Source: CAZDDB01 sp963843285
Lineage (GTDB): Bacteria > Acidobacteriota > HRBIN11 > JAKEFK01
NCBI GenBank assembly: GCA_963843285.1
Contig: CAWJJO010000021.1
Location: forward strand, 1-34,034
Reading direction: 5' to 3'
Length of the DNA stretch: 34,034 nt
Made by a program: the position numbers and the translations under genes. Each line of letters starts with the position of its first letter. Position 1 is the stretch's first letter. Positions 15,028 to 23,583 of this stretch are shown piece after piece. The notes beneath the pieces are model-generated. The model searched no databases, had not been told where the DNA came from, and saw nothing but the letters and a program-made list of their open reading frames with translations.

Positions 15028-15216
15028 ATGACCTACGAAGAAGCATTTGATTACATACGCAGTATCAGCAGCATGAAAGAAGGGAAGATCCGCGAAGCTT
15101 TGGAAGAACGGATGAAGGAAGCGGGTGAGTCCGTGCTTGCGGATGAAGATAGCGGGACTTCGTTCCAGATCCGGTTCGACAACGCGGATGGTTTTACAAT
15201 CGACGCCATCTTTTGA
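15028..15216 (+). CDS. Small conserved-looking acidic protein
   Basis: This is a 62-residue protein starting MTYEEAFDYIRS, with a helical first half (KIREALEERMKEAG) and a strand-like second half (SFQIRFDNADGFTIDAIF). The ATG at 15028 is preceded by GGAGAGGTGCGAGG, a better start than the GTG at 14992. It has no signal peptide, membrane segment or cysteine. It ends six bases before the next gene and is probably co-transcribed with it. I do not recognise the family. Confidence 0.6.
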   Translation: MTYEEAFDYIRSISSMKEGKIREALEERMKEAGESVLADEDSGTSFQIRFDNADGFTIDAIF

Positions 15217-15222
15217 AAATCC

Positions 15223-16233
15223 ATGATTAATACCGTCGAGGAAGCGATCGGTCAGGTCCGTCACATTCAATTGGACAGCGAGCACTCCCCGGAACAGATC
15301 CTGCGCATGATCCTTGCTGGCGGCGCCTCTCAATCTTTGTTCAATATTCCAAAAGGCATTCATCAGCCTGCCCTGGAATTCCTGTGCCGCGAAACTTGCA
15401 ATATTCCCAACTACCCGGTCCCGGGGGGCATCGTTAAAGATGATGAAAAAGGACGGCCTTATTTTTCAGCTGGAATAAAGAAGTTCCGGGCAAACGAGCA
15501 TCCAAATGAATTTCTCGGAACGCTGGCGGAAGCAGGGATCTATTTTGGAACACCGGTAACAACGGAACAGGGAAGGGATTTTACCCTTGCCGATCTTGCT
15601 GCTACCGCGATGCAAACCTGCTCCGAATCGGCGCAAGAGCCGGGCTGGTCATTGATGCTATTCTCGATCCATCCGGGAGTAGCGCGCGATTGGACGAATG
15701 AACGCGGCGAACTCTGGAATGTGGAGCGGATCCTTCATTCTGCTTGCAAATTGCCGTTTGGCGCCGGTTCCTGTTTCGGAACTCATGTGATCGAAGGAGT
15801 TGCGTTTGCAGTGTCGCGATACTGTCTGGAACAGGATTGCGAACCAAATCAGCTGGATGGTGTCTGGCTGGAAGCATATGACTATGTGGCGCGCGCAGCC
15901 CGATGGATGGGAAAAAATCAGAAAGACGATGGATCGATTCCCCGTTACTGGTTTCAAAAGAACCGTTTTCCGCATCATGGAAACGAATGGCGCGAAACGA
16001 TCAAGGACATCGTGTTTCGTCGATTCCGGCCGGCAAAGGCGATTGTCTATCCCACCGGACATTGTTTGGAAGCCCTGAGCCCATTATCGATGTTTCTGGT
16101 TCCGGCGCATCCCTGGATTCACGCCGCTTGCTATATCACGGCGGATGCGATTCAGTCGCAGTGGCTGAAAGTCGGTACCGAATTGTGCGCCGTCACTCAT
16201 GCCGTCCACGCGCTGAAGCTTCTCGGGACGTAG
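15223..16233 (+). CDS. Unknown protein, possible alpha/alpha-toroid (terpenoid cyclase-like) fold
   Basis: This 336-residue, probably cytoplasmic protein has no signal peptide and no membrane helix. I do not recognise a named family. It is rich in helix and in Trp, His and Cys. YDYVARAARWMGKNQKDDGS looks like the QxxDGS-type repeat found in squalene-hopene cyclases, prenyltransferases and other alpha/alpha toroids. Further conserved-looking stretches are LADLAATAMQTC, LPFGAGSCFGTHVIEG and YPTGHCLEAL; in toroid proteins such His and Cys residues often line the cavity. The ATG at 15223 follows the small gene by six bases, so the two form an operon. Enzyme or binding protein remains open. Confidence 0.78.
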   Translation: MINTVEEAIGQVRHIQLDSEHSPEQILRMILAGGASQSLFNIPKGIHQPALEFLCRETCNIPNYPVPGGIVKDDEKGRPYFSAGIKKFRANEHPNEFLGTLAEAGIYFGTPVTTEQGRDFTLADLAATAMQTCSESAQEPGWSLMLFSIHPGVARDWTNERGELWNVERILHSACKLPFGAGSCFGTHVIEGVAFAVSRYCLEQDCEPNQLDGVWLEAYDYVARAARWMGKNQKDDGSIPRYWFQKNRFPHHGNEWRETIKDIVFRRFRPAKAIVYPTGHCLEALSPLSMFLVPAHPWIHAACYITADAIQSQWLKVGTELCAVTHAVHALKLLGT

Positions 16234-16338
16234 CTGGAGCCTAGGCATCTTGATCGTTGGTCCGGGGCTAAAGAACCTTGAATCTTTCAAGCCATAATAT
16301 TAGAATCTCTCTATATTTTAAAGGCTCTGAGGTGTAGT

Positions 16339-16989
16339 GTGAAACGTCGAGCAATCCTATTTCTTACGTGTATTTTTCTATTTGCGGTTATGGGCTGCAA
16401 GAATGACAATGGAGTGACGCCAGCAGGTGAACAATTACGCATTTTGTCGGTGACTCCGAATGAGTTTGCCCTGGGATCCAGACTCGGAATCGTGGAGATT
16501 TCGGGTTCGGGTTTCATCTCGGTGCAATCTGTGGATTTCGGGGAGGGAACAAGAGTCATTTCTACACATGCCCTCGATTCACACCGGTTGGAAGTGACAG
16601 TAAATATCCTTGCAGATGCGACACCGGGTAAACGGACTGTAACGGTTAGTACCGGGGCAGCGACGGCGCAGCTCGCCAACGCGATTGTGATCCGGAACAA
16701 TGAGGCGCCGAAACCGAGCATTTCCGTTTCTCCCGATCCCGGATCCATCAACACAATCCTTCAACTGGATGCCAGCGAATCCAGCGATAACGGGAGCATC
16801 GTGGATTATCTCTGGGAGTTCAGTGACGGCGGCAAGAAACATGGAGCCAATGCCAAGTATCAGTTTACGCGGCCGGGCACTTACACGATTCGCTTGACCG
16901 CTACTGATAACCGCGGAGGCACATCCTCCGCAGAGACGGAAATCGAAATCGTAGATGACCTCCCGCCCGTTGTATTTCCTTTGTGGTGA
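16339..16989 (+). CDS. IPT/PKD lipoprotein, N-terminal part (frameshifted)
   Basis: A GTG start preceded by GAGGTG opens a lipoprotein. Residues 1-20 are a signal peptide ending in the lipobox VMGC, so Cys20 would be lipidated and the protein exported. An IPT/TIG-like beta domain follows (about 32-110: LRILSVTPNEFALGSRLG), then a PKD domain (about 117-210: APKPSISVSPDP, YLWEFSDGG, YTIRLTATDNRGG). At about 16975 the frame runs into TTG TGG TGA, while the next frame continues with FVVTPPFGTQ, the start of a second PKD domain. One base gained or lost explains this. It is a relative of the three PKD lipoproteins at 28303-32788. The gene is best read as one unit, 16339-17592. Confidence 0.8.
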   Translation: MKRRAILFLTCIFLFAVMGCKNDNGVTPAGEQLRILSVTPNEFALGSRLGIVEISGSGFISVQSVDFGEGTRVISTHALDSHRLEVTVNILADATPGKRTVTVSTGAATAQLANAIVIRNNEAPKPSISVSPDPGSINTILQLDASESSDNGSIVDYLWEFSDGGKKHGANAKYQFTRPGTYTIRLTATDNRGGTSSAETEIEIVDDLPPVVFPLW

Positions 16990-17255
16990 CTCCACCATTC
17001 GGAACGCAAAATACGACGTTCACTTTTGATGCTTCGTCCAGTTTCGACCTGGATGGGACAATCGACAAGTTCCAGTGGGATTTCAGTGATGGATCCGTGT
17101 ATAACAAGCCGGTCGTCAACCATAAATTTCCACAGCCGGGTCATTATCAGATCACCCTCACCTTGATCGACAACGAGAAAAAAGAAACCACAGAAAAACA
17201 TTCATTCAAAGTGAAGTTGTTTGATGTGCAGCAAGCGAGCGAAAGAGATCAGTGA
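16983..17255 (+). CDS. IPT/PKD lipoprotein, second PKD domain (frameshifted middle part)
   Basis: This is the continuation of the preceding reading frame. It encodes a full PKD domain: TFTFDASSSFDLDGTIDKFQ, then WDFSDGS, then HYQITLTLIDNEKK. The GTG at 16983 is not expected to be used. After KLFDVQQA (near 17235) the frame ends at a TGA, while the other frame goes on with AKEISEAVVHF. It is part of the lipoprotein, not a separate gene. Confidence 0.65.
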   Translation: MVTPPFGTQNTTFTFDASSSFDLDGTIDKFQWDFSDGSVYNKPVVNHKFPQPGHYQITLTLIDNEKKETTEKHSFKVKLFDVQQASERDQ

Positions 17256-17592
17256 AGCCGTCGTGCATTTTCTGCGCTTGTTTAACGATATTGAGACTCT
17301 TACCGCTGTGCAGATTGTCGTGGATTTTTCCAGCAATCCGGTTTGTCCCGGACGCCAGCGTGAAATCAACATCATCAACAACAAACAGCCCGTCCAGGGA
17401 ACGGCAAACAACCAGATCCTGGGAAGTCCAGTCGTTACGAATGTCACCGAAACAAAGGCCAATGCGGACCTGACTGCGCGTTTTTACGGGACAGACGGGG
17501 AAGGCAACAGTTACAGCAGTGTCTTCACGCATCACTTCCAGATGATCAATGATGGAACCGGATGGAAAATCTGCAACTTTACTGTGGAATGA
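17221..17592 (+). CDS. IPT/PKD lipoprotein, C-terminal domain (frameshifted last part)
   Basis: This is the last 110 or so residues of the lipoprotein in a third frame: AVVHFLRLFNDIETLTAVQI, then NVTETKANADLTARFYGTDG, ending in GWKICNFTVE. The strand pattern and the final WKI segment resemble NTF2/SnoaL-like or Cif-like beta domains; this is a weak inference. It differs from the six-cysteine domain at the C-terminus of the three PKD paralogues downstream, so only the IPT/PKD part is shared. The stop lies 24 bases from the end of the convergent sulfatase gene. Confidence 0.65.
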   Translation: MMCSKRAKEISEAVVHFLRLFNDIETLTAVQIVVDFSSNPVCPGRQREINIINNKQPVQGTANNQILGSPVVTNVTETKANADLTARFYGTDGEGNSYSSVFTHHFQMINDGTGWKICNFTVE

Positions 17593-17616
17593 ATTTCGAT
17601 CGGGAATCTGAAGCCC

Positions 17617-18996
17617 TCATTCCGTAACATATCCAAGTGCTTTTAACTCTTCCTGGATTTCCGGACTGATGACCGGTTTGCTGGAACCATCCAGAACAAA
17701 CTGATCGGAAAGCTTCCGGCTCTCGTGAATGGCCTTCTTGTATATTTGCTTGAGCTCTTGAACCAGCCCCGCGTTTTTCGAAGCCAGGTTTACAAGTTCG
17801 TCTGGATCTTGCTTCAAATCGTACAATTCATCTGCGATTTTTGCTCCCTCGGAAAAATGAAGTGCCATATTGTCCATCCGAACACGTGCACGACCGGCTT
17901 CTTCTGAGATCAATACGCGTTTTTCAATCCGCTCTTTTCCCTCAATAATCGGCATCAGGTTTTTCCCTTGAAACGGAAATGAAGTTCGTTTCACTCCGAG
18001 AATTTCAAAGATCGTTGGCATCACATCGATCAACTCAACGGGCGAATCGATTCGTTTGGCGCCGATTCCGGGAATATGCAGAATCATTGGAGTATGAAGC
18101 TGGATGTCGTAAAGCTGATTGTGACCGACATAGAAACGCTCTCCCAGGCTTTCTCCGTGGTCAGAAAGAAACACGATCAATGTTTGATCGTAGATTCCCA
18201 ATTCCTTTAGTCGATTGAACAAGCGCTTTATAAAATCATCTACATAATTCGCTTCGGCTGCGTAAAGGCTCTGAAGAAACAAATTATTTTTAGAAGTCAA
18301 CCTTCTGCGGATGTAGTATTCCGGCTCGCACCTGCCGATCAGGATTCTATTAGTCTCGTATGGAAGGGACCATTTTTTAAAATATTTCTCCGGCGGATCG
18401 TAGGGACAATGCATCTCGAACGTATGAAGAAAAAGGAAGAATCTTGTATTGTAATTTTCATTGAGCCAATCAGAGGCCTGGTCTAGCAACTTGCTTACGC
18501 GGTATTTTTGCGTGCCTGTCGCCTCCCAGTAGGAATCGAAGCCGATATTGAATCCGAACGTCTTGCTGACCTGGCCGCCGCCCGTAAACGCAACCGTCTT
18601 AAAACCGTTTTCCTGAAGAATTTGCATCGGAGACTTCAATTTTTCTTTTGGTACACTGCGGATCGTTGTTTTGTGCACGGAAGGATAGACCGAATAAAAA
18701 ATCGATTTGTGCGAAGGAGCGGTGGTTGCAGATTGCGCAGTCGCATGAAGGAATGTCACGTTTTCCGCCGCGAAATGGTCCAGATGAGGAGTCGTTTTCC
18801 AATTCAGTTCACGCGGATAGAATCCGAGGGCATCCGCGCGCATGGTATCAATCGAGATCAACACAACTTTTTGAATCGATCCTGGCTGGGTAGCGGGCTT
18901 ATTGGTCTTCGCAATCTCGGGCTGATCCGAAGGTGAGTTGCATCCGGCAAGAAGGGACAAAAACGAGCAAAATAGAAAGATCGAAATGTTTCTCAT
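17617..18996 (-). CDS. Sulfatase-superfamily lipoprotein (alkaline phosphatase fold)
   Basis: This 459-residue exported lipoprotein has a signal peptide ending in LSLLAGC, with Cys18 lipidated. The metal-binding ISIDTMRADALGFYP opens the alkaline phosphatase/sulfatase core. FLSDHGESLGERFYVGHNQL carries the second metal ligands and the catalytic His. PVELIDVMPTIFEILGV is the usual sulfatase-family helix. At the nucleophile position, where sulfatases have C-x-P-S-R converted to formylglycine, this protein has TAPSH, so Thr takes the place of Cys. It is therefore unlikely to be a classic sulfatase; a phosphatase, phosphodiesterase or phosphotransferase is more likely. The ATG at 18996 was chosen because the lipoprotein signal begins there. 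It is divergent from the spermidine-synthase-like gene. Confidence 0.88.
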   Translation of the reverse strand: MRNISIFLFCSFLSLLAGCNSPSDQPEIAKTNKPATQPGSIQKVVLISIDTMRADALGFYPRELNWKTTPHLDHFAAENVTFLHATAQSATTAPSHKSIFYSVYPSVHKTTIRSVPKEKLKSPMQILQENGFKTVAFTGGGQVSKTFGFNIGFDSYWEATGTQKYRVSKLLDQASDWLNENYNTRFFLFLHTFEMHCPYDPPEKYFKKWSLPYETNRILIGRCEPEYYIRRRLTSKNNLFLQSLYAAEANYVDDFIKRLFNRLKELGIYDQTLIVFLSDHGESLGERFYVGHNQLYDIQLHTPMILHIPGIGAKRIDSPVELIDVMPTIFEILGVKRTSFPFQGKNLMPIIEGKERIEKRVLISEEAGRARVRMDNMALHFSEGAKIADELYDLKQDPDELVNLASKNAGLVQELKQIYKKAIHESRKLSDQFVLDGSSKPVISPEIQEELKALGYVTE

Positions 18997-19065
18997 CGTT
19001 TTTGATGAGTTGCTTGATGGATTAACATTAGATGAGTATAGGGAGGACGCCGCGATATTGCAAAA

Positions 19066-19113
19066 CGGAGCGCAGCTTCCAGCCTGCATGATGGACCGCT
19101 ATAGGAGCAAAGC
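19066..19113. repeat. Dispersed GGAGCGCAG..CCAGCCTGC repeat, copy 3
   Basis: GGAGCGCAGCTTCCAGCCTGC is followed by ATGATGGACCGC and GGAGCAAAGCCG. This is a degenerate copy of the repeat at 7328-7394. It lies in the 207-base divergent spacer between the sulfatase and spermidine-synthase-like genes. Nothing else is visible there. Confidence 0.5.
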
Positions 19114-19203
19114 CGAAGGTCCTTGATTTCTGGGCTGGCGCCTACTACGAATCACTACGAAAATCCGGCAAATCAACAGGCCGGACTCCGAGTAAGGCCA
19201 AAC

Positions 19204-21531
19204 ATGAAACGCTATTACGCAGGGATCTTTCTAATCTCCGCAGCGACCTTGCTGCTGGAAATTTCTCTAACCCGCGTATTTTCTGTTCTCTTTTTCCATC
19301 ACTTCGCCTTTCTGATTATTAGTACTGCACTGTTCGGGTTCGGGTTTAGCGGAATTTATTTGTTTCTGACAAACAAGTCTATTTCCGCCAATCGTCTGAG
19401 CTATGCCTCGTTACTATTTGCCGCATCGATTGTGATCGCTTACAAAGGGATGCTTCTTCTGCCCTACGGATTTAAGGATATCTTTGAGAATCCTGCTGCA
19501 ATTGTCCGTTTGATCGGAAGCTACGCGATGCTCGCGATTCCTTTTTTGTTTTCCGGCTATGTGATCGGTTTGATTCTTGCTTCCTATCCAGATAAATCGG
19601 GACGCTACTATTTTTTTGATCTTGCGGGCGGCGCGGTTGGATGTCTTGCCGTTCTATGGTTGGTTCCACTTTTAGGCGCATCCGGGTCGATTGTTGTGGC
19701 AGCGGCGCTGTCGGCTGCGGCGGCGATGGTCTTCTGGCCGCAAGCTCGAATTCTGCGCTATTCGGCAATCGCGCTTTCGGTACTCCTCATTTTTGTTTGC
19801 CCGAGGGCTGAAGAACTTTTTCGCCTTCCCCTTGGTGAAATATTTGCCGAGAAGCATGGATCCTTTTTGAACGCTCCGAATACAGAAGTAGAGTATTCCG
19901 CCTGGAGTCCCGTATCCCGGATCGATGTTCTGGCGACCGCCCCAAACAAGTTGCTATACCTGGATGGCGGATCGAATGTTTCATTTCTTCTGCCATTCCA
20001 TGGAAAGCTGCATAAGCTCCAGCCTAGAGTGAACTGGCGCGCGGTCCCGTACATGATCACTTTTAGAAACCGCGTTTGCATTATCGGACCGGGCGGCGGG
20101 GAAGATGTATTGACAGCACTGTCCCATGGTTCTCGATCCATTGATGCTGTGGAAATGGATCCCCTGATCGTTGAGATCCTGCGAGGCCGTTATCGCGATT
20201 TCACCGGCGGTATTTTCGACGCACCGGGTGTCCGCGTCGTCAACGATGAAGGGCGAAGTTTTCTGCGTCGATCAACCGAAAAGTACGATTTGATCCAGAC
20301 CGTGCATAACTGTTCGCCGATGGCCCTGGCGAGCGGCGCCTTCAATCTTTCAGAGAGCTACCTGTTTACGGTGGAATCTTTTCACGAGTACTGGAATCAT
20401 CTGGCCGATAACGGCATGCTTGCCATCAACCGTTCCGGAATTCTGCGCGCCGCATCGATCGCTTCCGTGGTCCTCCAAAACGAAGGAATCACCGATCCGG
20501 AAAACTATGTGATCGTTACATCTCGCCAAAGAGGGGGCACGGAAACCGGATTTTACCTGAAGAAGGGCAGAATCAGCGCGCAGGACCTGCAGAACCTGGA
20601 CAGCCTTCGAGATCGCACCGGGATTCGGATTGAATACGCTCCCCTGCCCGATTTCCAAACGAAGGAGAATGCATACTATCGATTGTTATCACCGAAGCTG
20701 CGAAGCGACTTTATCCGGGAAGCCGATGTGGTGCTCGATGCTCCCACAGACAACAAACCATTTTTCGATCACTATCAGCATTTTGGAAGTTTCCAGCAAA
20801 GCACTCAAGTCTTGCCGAAGGAAATCAATAATGCGCTCCAGTTTCACAATATGGGAGATCTTGCGGTACTGGCTTTGCTTGCGGAAGCCGCGGTGCTTTC
20901 GTTTGTATTTCTTTTGTTGCCGTTGTTGTGGCTCAGGAAGAAAAGTATGAAAAGAGAAGATCCCGCAGCTGGTCGGCCTTTTTTGAGATTTGTGGTCTAT
21001 TTTCTGGCGATTGGCGCGGGATTCATTCTGATCGAGATCTCATTGTTTCAAAAGTACATTCTGTTCATGGGGCAACCCGTGTACTCTATTAGTGCAGTAT
21101 TATTTTCGCTTCTGCTTTCTGCAGGCTGTGGCAGTCTGTTTTTTCAAACGCGTTTTCGAGAGGGAAGCGAGCGGCGCTGGCTTGCCATGATTTGCCTGGG
21201 GATTGCAGTATCCCTTCTGTTTGAAGCGTTTGTGGTGCCAAAACTATTTGGATTGTTTCTTGGTTCCGGCCGGACAGTTCGATTTGTTCTATCTGGTCTT
21301 TTCATCCTGCCGGTCGGTTTCGTGCTCGGAGTTCCATTTCCTCTGGGGATCCGTCTTTGCAGCTTTCGGACGTCTTATCTGATTCCGTGGGCATGGGGCT
21401 TAAACGCATACGCTACGGTGGTCGGTTCTATACTTTGCGTGGTCCTGGCCCTCATGTTCGGTTTCCAGATCGTTTTTCTGATCGCTTTTCTGATTTATGT
21501 TGCCGGTTTTGCCACGCTCGCACGAACATAA
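19204..21531 (+). CDS. Membrane-embedded spermidine-synthase-like protein
   Basis: This 775-residue protein has three parts. About seven hydrophobic helices occupy residues 1-205, starting MKRYYAGIFLISAATLLLEI. A Rossmann methyltransferase-like domain at about 215-500 has the nucleotide motif IIGPGGGEDVLTAL near residue 293, the acidic loop AVEMDP near 317 and a VVNDEGRSFL segment. A second helix bundle at about 550-775 is similar in style to the first (YFLAIGAGFILIEISLFQKY). This layout is that of long bacterial spermine/spermidine-synthase-domain membrane proteins. They bind an S-adenosylmethionine-type ligand, but most have no proven reaction. True polyamine synthesis is doubtful: no decarboxylase is nearby and the protein is integral to the membrane. 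The ATG at 19204 is used; the open frame upstream is repeat DNA. Confidence 0.88.
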   Translation: MKRYYAGIFLISAATLLLEISLTRVFSVLFFHHFAFLIISTALFGFGFSGIYLFLTNKSISANRLSYASLLFAASIVIAYKGMLLLPYGFKDIFENPAAIVRLIGSYAMLAIPFLFSGYVIGLILASYPDKSGRYYFFDLAGGAVGCLAVLWLVPLLGASGSIVVAAALSAAAAMVFWPQARILRYSAIALSVLLIFVCPRAEELFRLPLGEIFAEKHGSFLNAPNTEVEYSAWSPVSRIDVLATAPNKLLYLDGGSNVSFLLPFHGKLHKLQPRVNWRAVPYMITFRNRVCIIGPGGGEDVLTALSHGSRSIDAVEMDPLIVEILRGRYRDFTGGIFDAPGVRVVNDEGRSFLRRSTEKYDLIQTVHNCSPMALASGAFNLSESYLFTVESFHEYWNHLADNGMLAINRSGILRAASIASVVLQNEGITDPENYVIVTSRQRGGTETGFYLKKGRISAQDLQNLDSLRDRTGIRIEYAPLPDFQTKENAYYRLLSPKLRSDFIREADVVLDAPTDNKPFFDHYQHFGSFQQSTQVLPKEINNALQFHNMGDLAVLALLAEAAVLSFVFLLLPLLWLRKKSMKREDPAAGRPFLRFVVYFLAIGAGFILIEISLFQKYILFMGQPVYSISAVLFSLLLSAGCGSLFFQTRFREGSERRWLAMICLGIAVSLLFEAFVVPKLFGLFLGSGRTVRFVLSGLFILPVGFVLGVPFPLGIRLCSFRTSYLIPWAWGLNAYATVVGSILCVVLALMFGFQIVFLIAFLIYVAGFATLART

Positions 21532-21539
21532 CCGCAGAG

Positions 21540-21712
21540 CAGGCAGAGGAGGATTTACCACAGGTCACAGAGTCATGGAGTGTAAGAAAGGGGATCAGGG
21601 AGATGGAAAGAGATGTGGGGATGGGAAGAAGCAGACAATGCGAGGACGGGCAGCCGCAGCGCGCAGTAGGCGCTCTCCATCTTTTCCGTGCATTCCGTGT
21701 TTCCGTGCTTAT
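21540..21712. repeat. Dispersed acacgg/ccgtgt inverted repeat, copy 2
   Basis: CACAGGTCACAGAGTCATGG and GGAGTGTAAGAAAG (21577-21590) face TTCCGTGCATTCCGTGTTTCC and GTGCTTA. GGAGTGTAAGAAAG and the CCGTGTTTCCGTGCTTA end are the same as in copy 1 at 4231-4343. It fills the spacer between two convergent genes. A further CATCTGTGGTTCC runs into the end of the glycosyltransferase gene. Confidence 0.6.
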
Positions 21713-21723
21713 AAAATCGGTTA

Positions 21724-23583
21724 CTATCGGTGTTCATCTGTGGTTCCATTTATCATGAAAACCGTAAAGGAATCGAAATGGATGACCTTTCCGGATGGGA
21801 ATTGTTGGCGCAGGATATTGAGTAAGCGGCGATCCGATTGGCGTGTCATCTGGGGATAATTACCGTAGATACGAAGAATTTCCAATTTGATGAATTTACC
21901 ATCCATTTTGTAGCGCTGTCGCCACCACTTGAAAAAATCTTTCCCTTCCGCATCGCGCAGCCACCACTGATTTCGCGGAGTAGTCTGGAGAAAAATGAGC
22001 GCAATTTTGTCTTTTGGAACTACGGTTTTAGAATCCCATAACTGATGTTCGGATTTTTTGTACGTGAGAAGCTCAATAGTCGCATGGAAAAACAATTGCG
22101 GAGATAGATAGGCCTCACAGCCATCTCCCACTTGATTGATCAAATGACCGATGTCCGTTTCTGCGATGTCCATTCCCCAGAGGGCCGATCGTCCGGCACC
22201 CATCCGGTCTAGAACAGCAGAATAACGGAAAAGCCCGTCCACCGGTCCTGTGATCAGATTTCCCGCCAGCACAATCATGAATAGAACTCGTCCAGGCAGC
22301 TGCGAGAAAAACCGGATTGCAACCAGAATTCCAAAACTTGTGAAAACAATGGCTGCAGGAAGTGCTCCCATATTTCGAGAAGCATGCGGCGAAAGTCCTG
22401 TGAGAATGCCGGGCAGGACACCGATCAAGAAGTAGGCAATAAAGAACAGGGAATAGGGTTTGCGGAAGTTTGCGACAAAGAGAACCAATCCCAGCAAGAA
22501 AAATGCTGTGGAAAAAGAGGAAAGTGCAGGCTCTTCCCTCACATTCTGGCGTTCAATAGAATCACCTTTGAAAGTCCACATCCCCAGGGTATCCCGCGCA
22601 GAAATAAACAGCAGAACCGGCAATGGTTTTGGCTCAGTTTTTTTGGTGGTTGCCCACACTGCCGTCCGCTCCATCCGGTCTGTAAAGCTCTTGCGGTTTT
22701 CAATATAGTGTTGTGCAAGCGGCGCCACGACAACCGCAGATACGAGCAATGCCGCTGCAAGAGGCGCGATGTTTGCGCGCAGCTTCATCCGGTTGCCGCG
22801 ATCGAGCAAAAAGGCAAGCACGACTAGCGGGAAAATCCGGTAAGCTATGTACGTGTAGAATCCAAGGCCACCCACCAGGCCCGCAAAAACAAAGTATGTA
22901 TACCTGTTTTTGGTGGCGTTGATTCCTCGCGCAAGGAAGTACAGAGTTGCCGTTTCAAAAAGTAGAATCAGATTTACACGAAGCCCGTAGCGGCTGTAAA
23001 TAATGTGGTACTTCGAGACGGTAAACAGAAAAAGCGAAAGAAGAGCGATTTTGTGATTGAAGATCTGGCGGATAAACAAGTAGAAAAAGAGAAGTGTGGC
23101 AACTCCCGCGATCGCCTCCACTGCACGGACTGTATATCCCGAATAGCCCGTGAGAAAAGAGAGCCCTGCTGTCAGATAAGCAACAAGTGCTTCCCGGCCG
23201 GCGTTCCAATTCAGGAAGACAGGTCTCTCTCCATATTCGCGAATCGCGATGGCGTCCAGCCCCTTGTACGCTTCGTCCCAGAATACACCGTCAAAAAGGC
23301 CTTCCAGTTTCCAAAAACGGAGGATAGCGCCAAATAAAATGATCGATGCGGCGATCCAGAACGCGCGCGCGGACGGCTGCGAACGTTCTGTGATGCTCTC
23401 CCACTCATTCTGTTTTCGAAAATAAACAAAAAAGTACAGACAAGAAGCCAGGAGGATCAGCAGCGCTGCGGTGAAGAGGATGGGGTATACAGACTGTAAT
23501 GCCGGATATTCACAAACGTATTGTTTCAAAAACGCATCGGAAAGGATCAGGGTTGCCAGGAAGACCGGCGCGAATTTCCTCAT
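21724..23583 (-). CDS. GT39-type membrane glycosyltransferase, paralogue A
   Basis: This 619-residue integral membrane protein of the ArnT/PMT (GT39, GT-C fold) type transfers a sugar from a polyprenyl-phosphate donor on the outer face of the inner membrane. It has an N-terminal helix (FAPVFLATLILSDAFL), then a first periplasmic loop with the acidic motif GVFWDEAYKGLDAIAIREYG; the Asp-Glu pair is the expected catalytic and metal site. About eleven more helices follow, then a soluble C-terminal part of about 150 residues (IELLTYKKSEHQLWDSKTVV). The start overlaps the epimerase stop as ATGA, so it is translated in the same operon. It shares many blocks with the protein at 26344-28194. The acceptor (lipid, glycan or protein) is unknown. 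Confidence 0.9.
   Translation of the reverse strand: MRKFAPVFLATLILSDAFLKQYVCEYPALQSVYPILFTAALLILLASCLYFFVYFRKQNEWESITERSQPSARAFWIAASIILFGAILRFWKLEGLFDGVFWDEAYKGLDAIAIREYGERPVFLNWNAGREALVAYLTAGLSFLTGYSGYTVRAVEAIAGVATLLFFYLFIRQIFNHKIALLSLFLFTVSKYHIIYSRYGLRVNLILLFETATLYFLARGINATKNRYTYFVFAGLVGGLGFYTYIAYRIFPLVVLAFLLDRGNRMKLRANIAPLAAALLVSAVVVAPLAQHYIENRKSFTDRMERTAVWATTKKTEPKPLPVLLFISARDTLGMWTFKGDSIERQNVREEPALSSFSTAFFLLGLVLFVANFRKPYSLFFIAYFLIGVLPGILTGLSPHASRNMGALPAAIVFTSFGILVAIRFFSQLPGRVLFMIVLAGNLITGPVDGLFRYSAVLDRMGAGRSALWGMDIAETDIGHLINQVGDGCEAYLSPQLFFHATIELLTYKKSEHQLWDSKTVVPKDKIALIFLQTTPRNQWWLRDAEGKDFFKWWRQRYKMDGKFIKLEILRIYGNYPQMTRQSDRRLLNILRQQFPSGKVIHFDSFTVFMINGTTDEHR

Noticed and set aside
14992..15216. 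GTG start at 14992 for the small acidic protein
   Set aside because: No ribosome-binding site precedes it, while GGAGAGGTGCGAGG lies right before the ATG at 15028.
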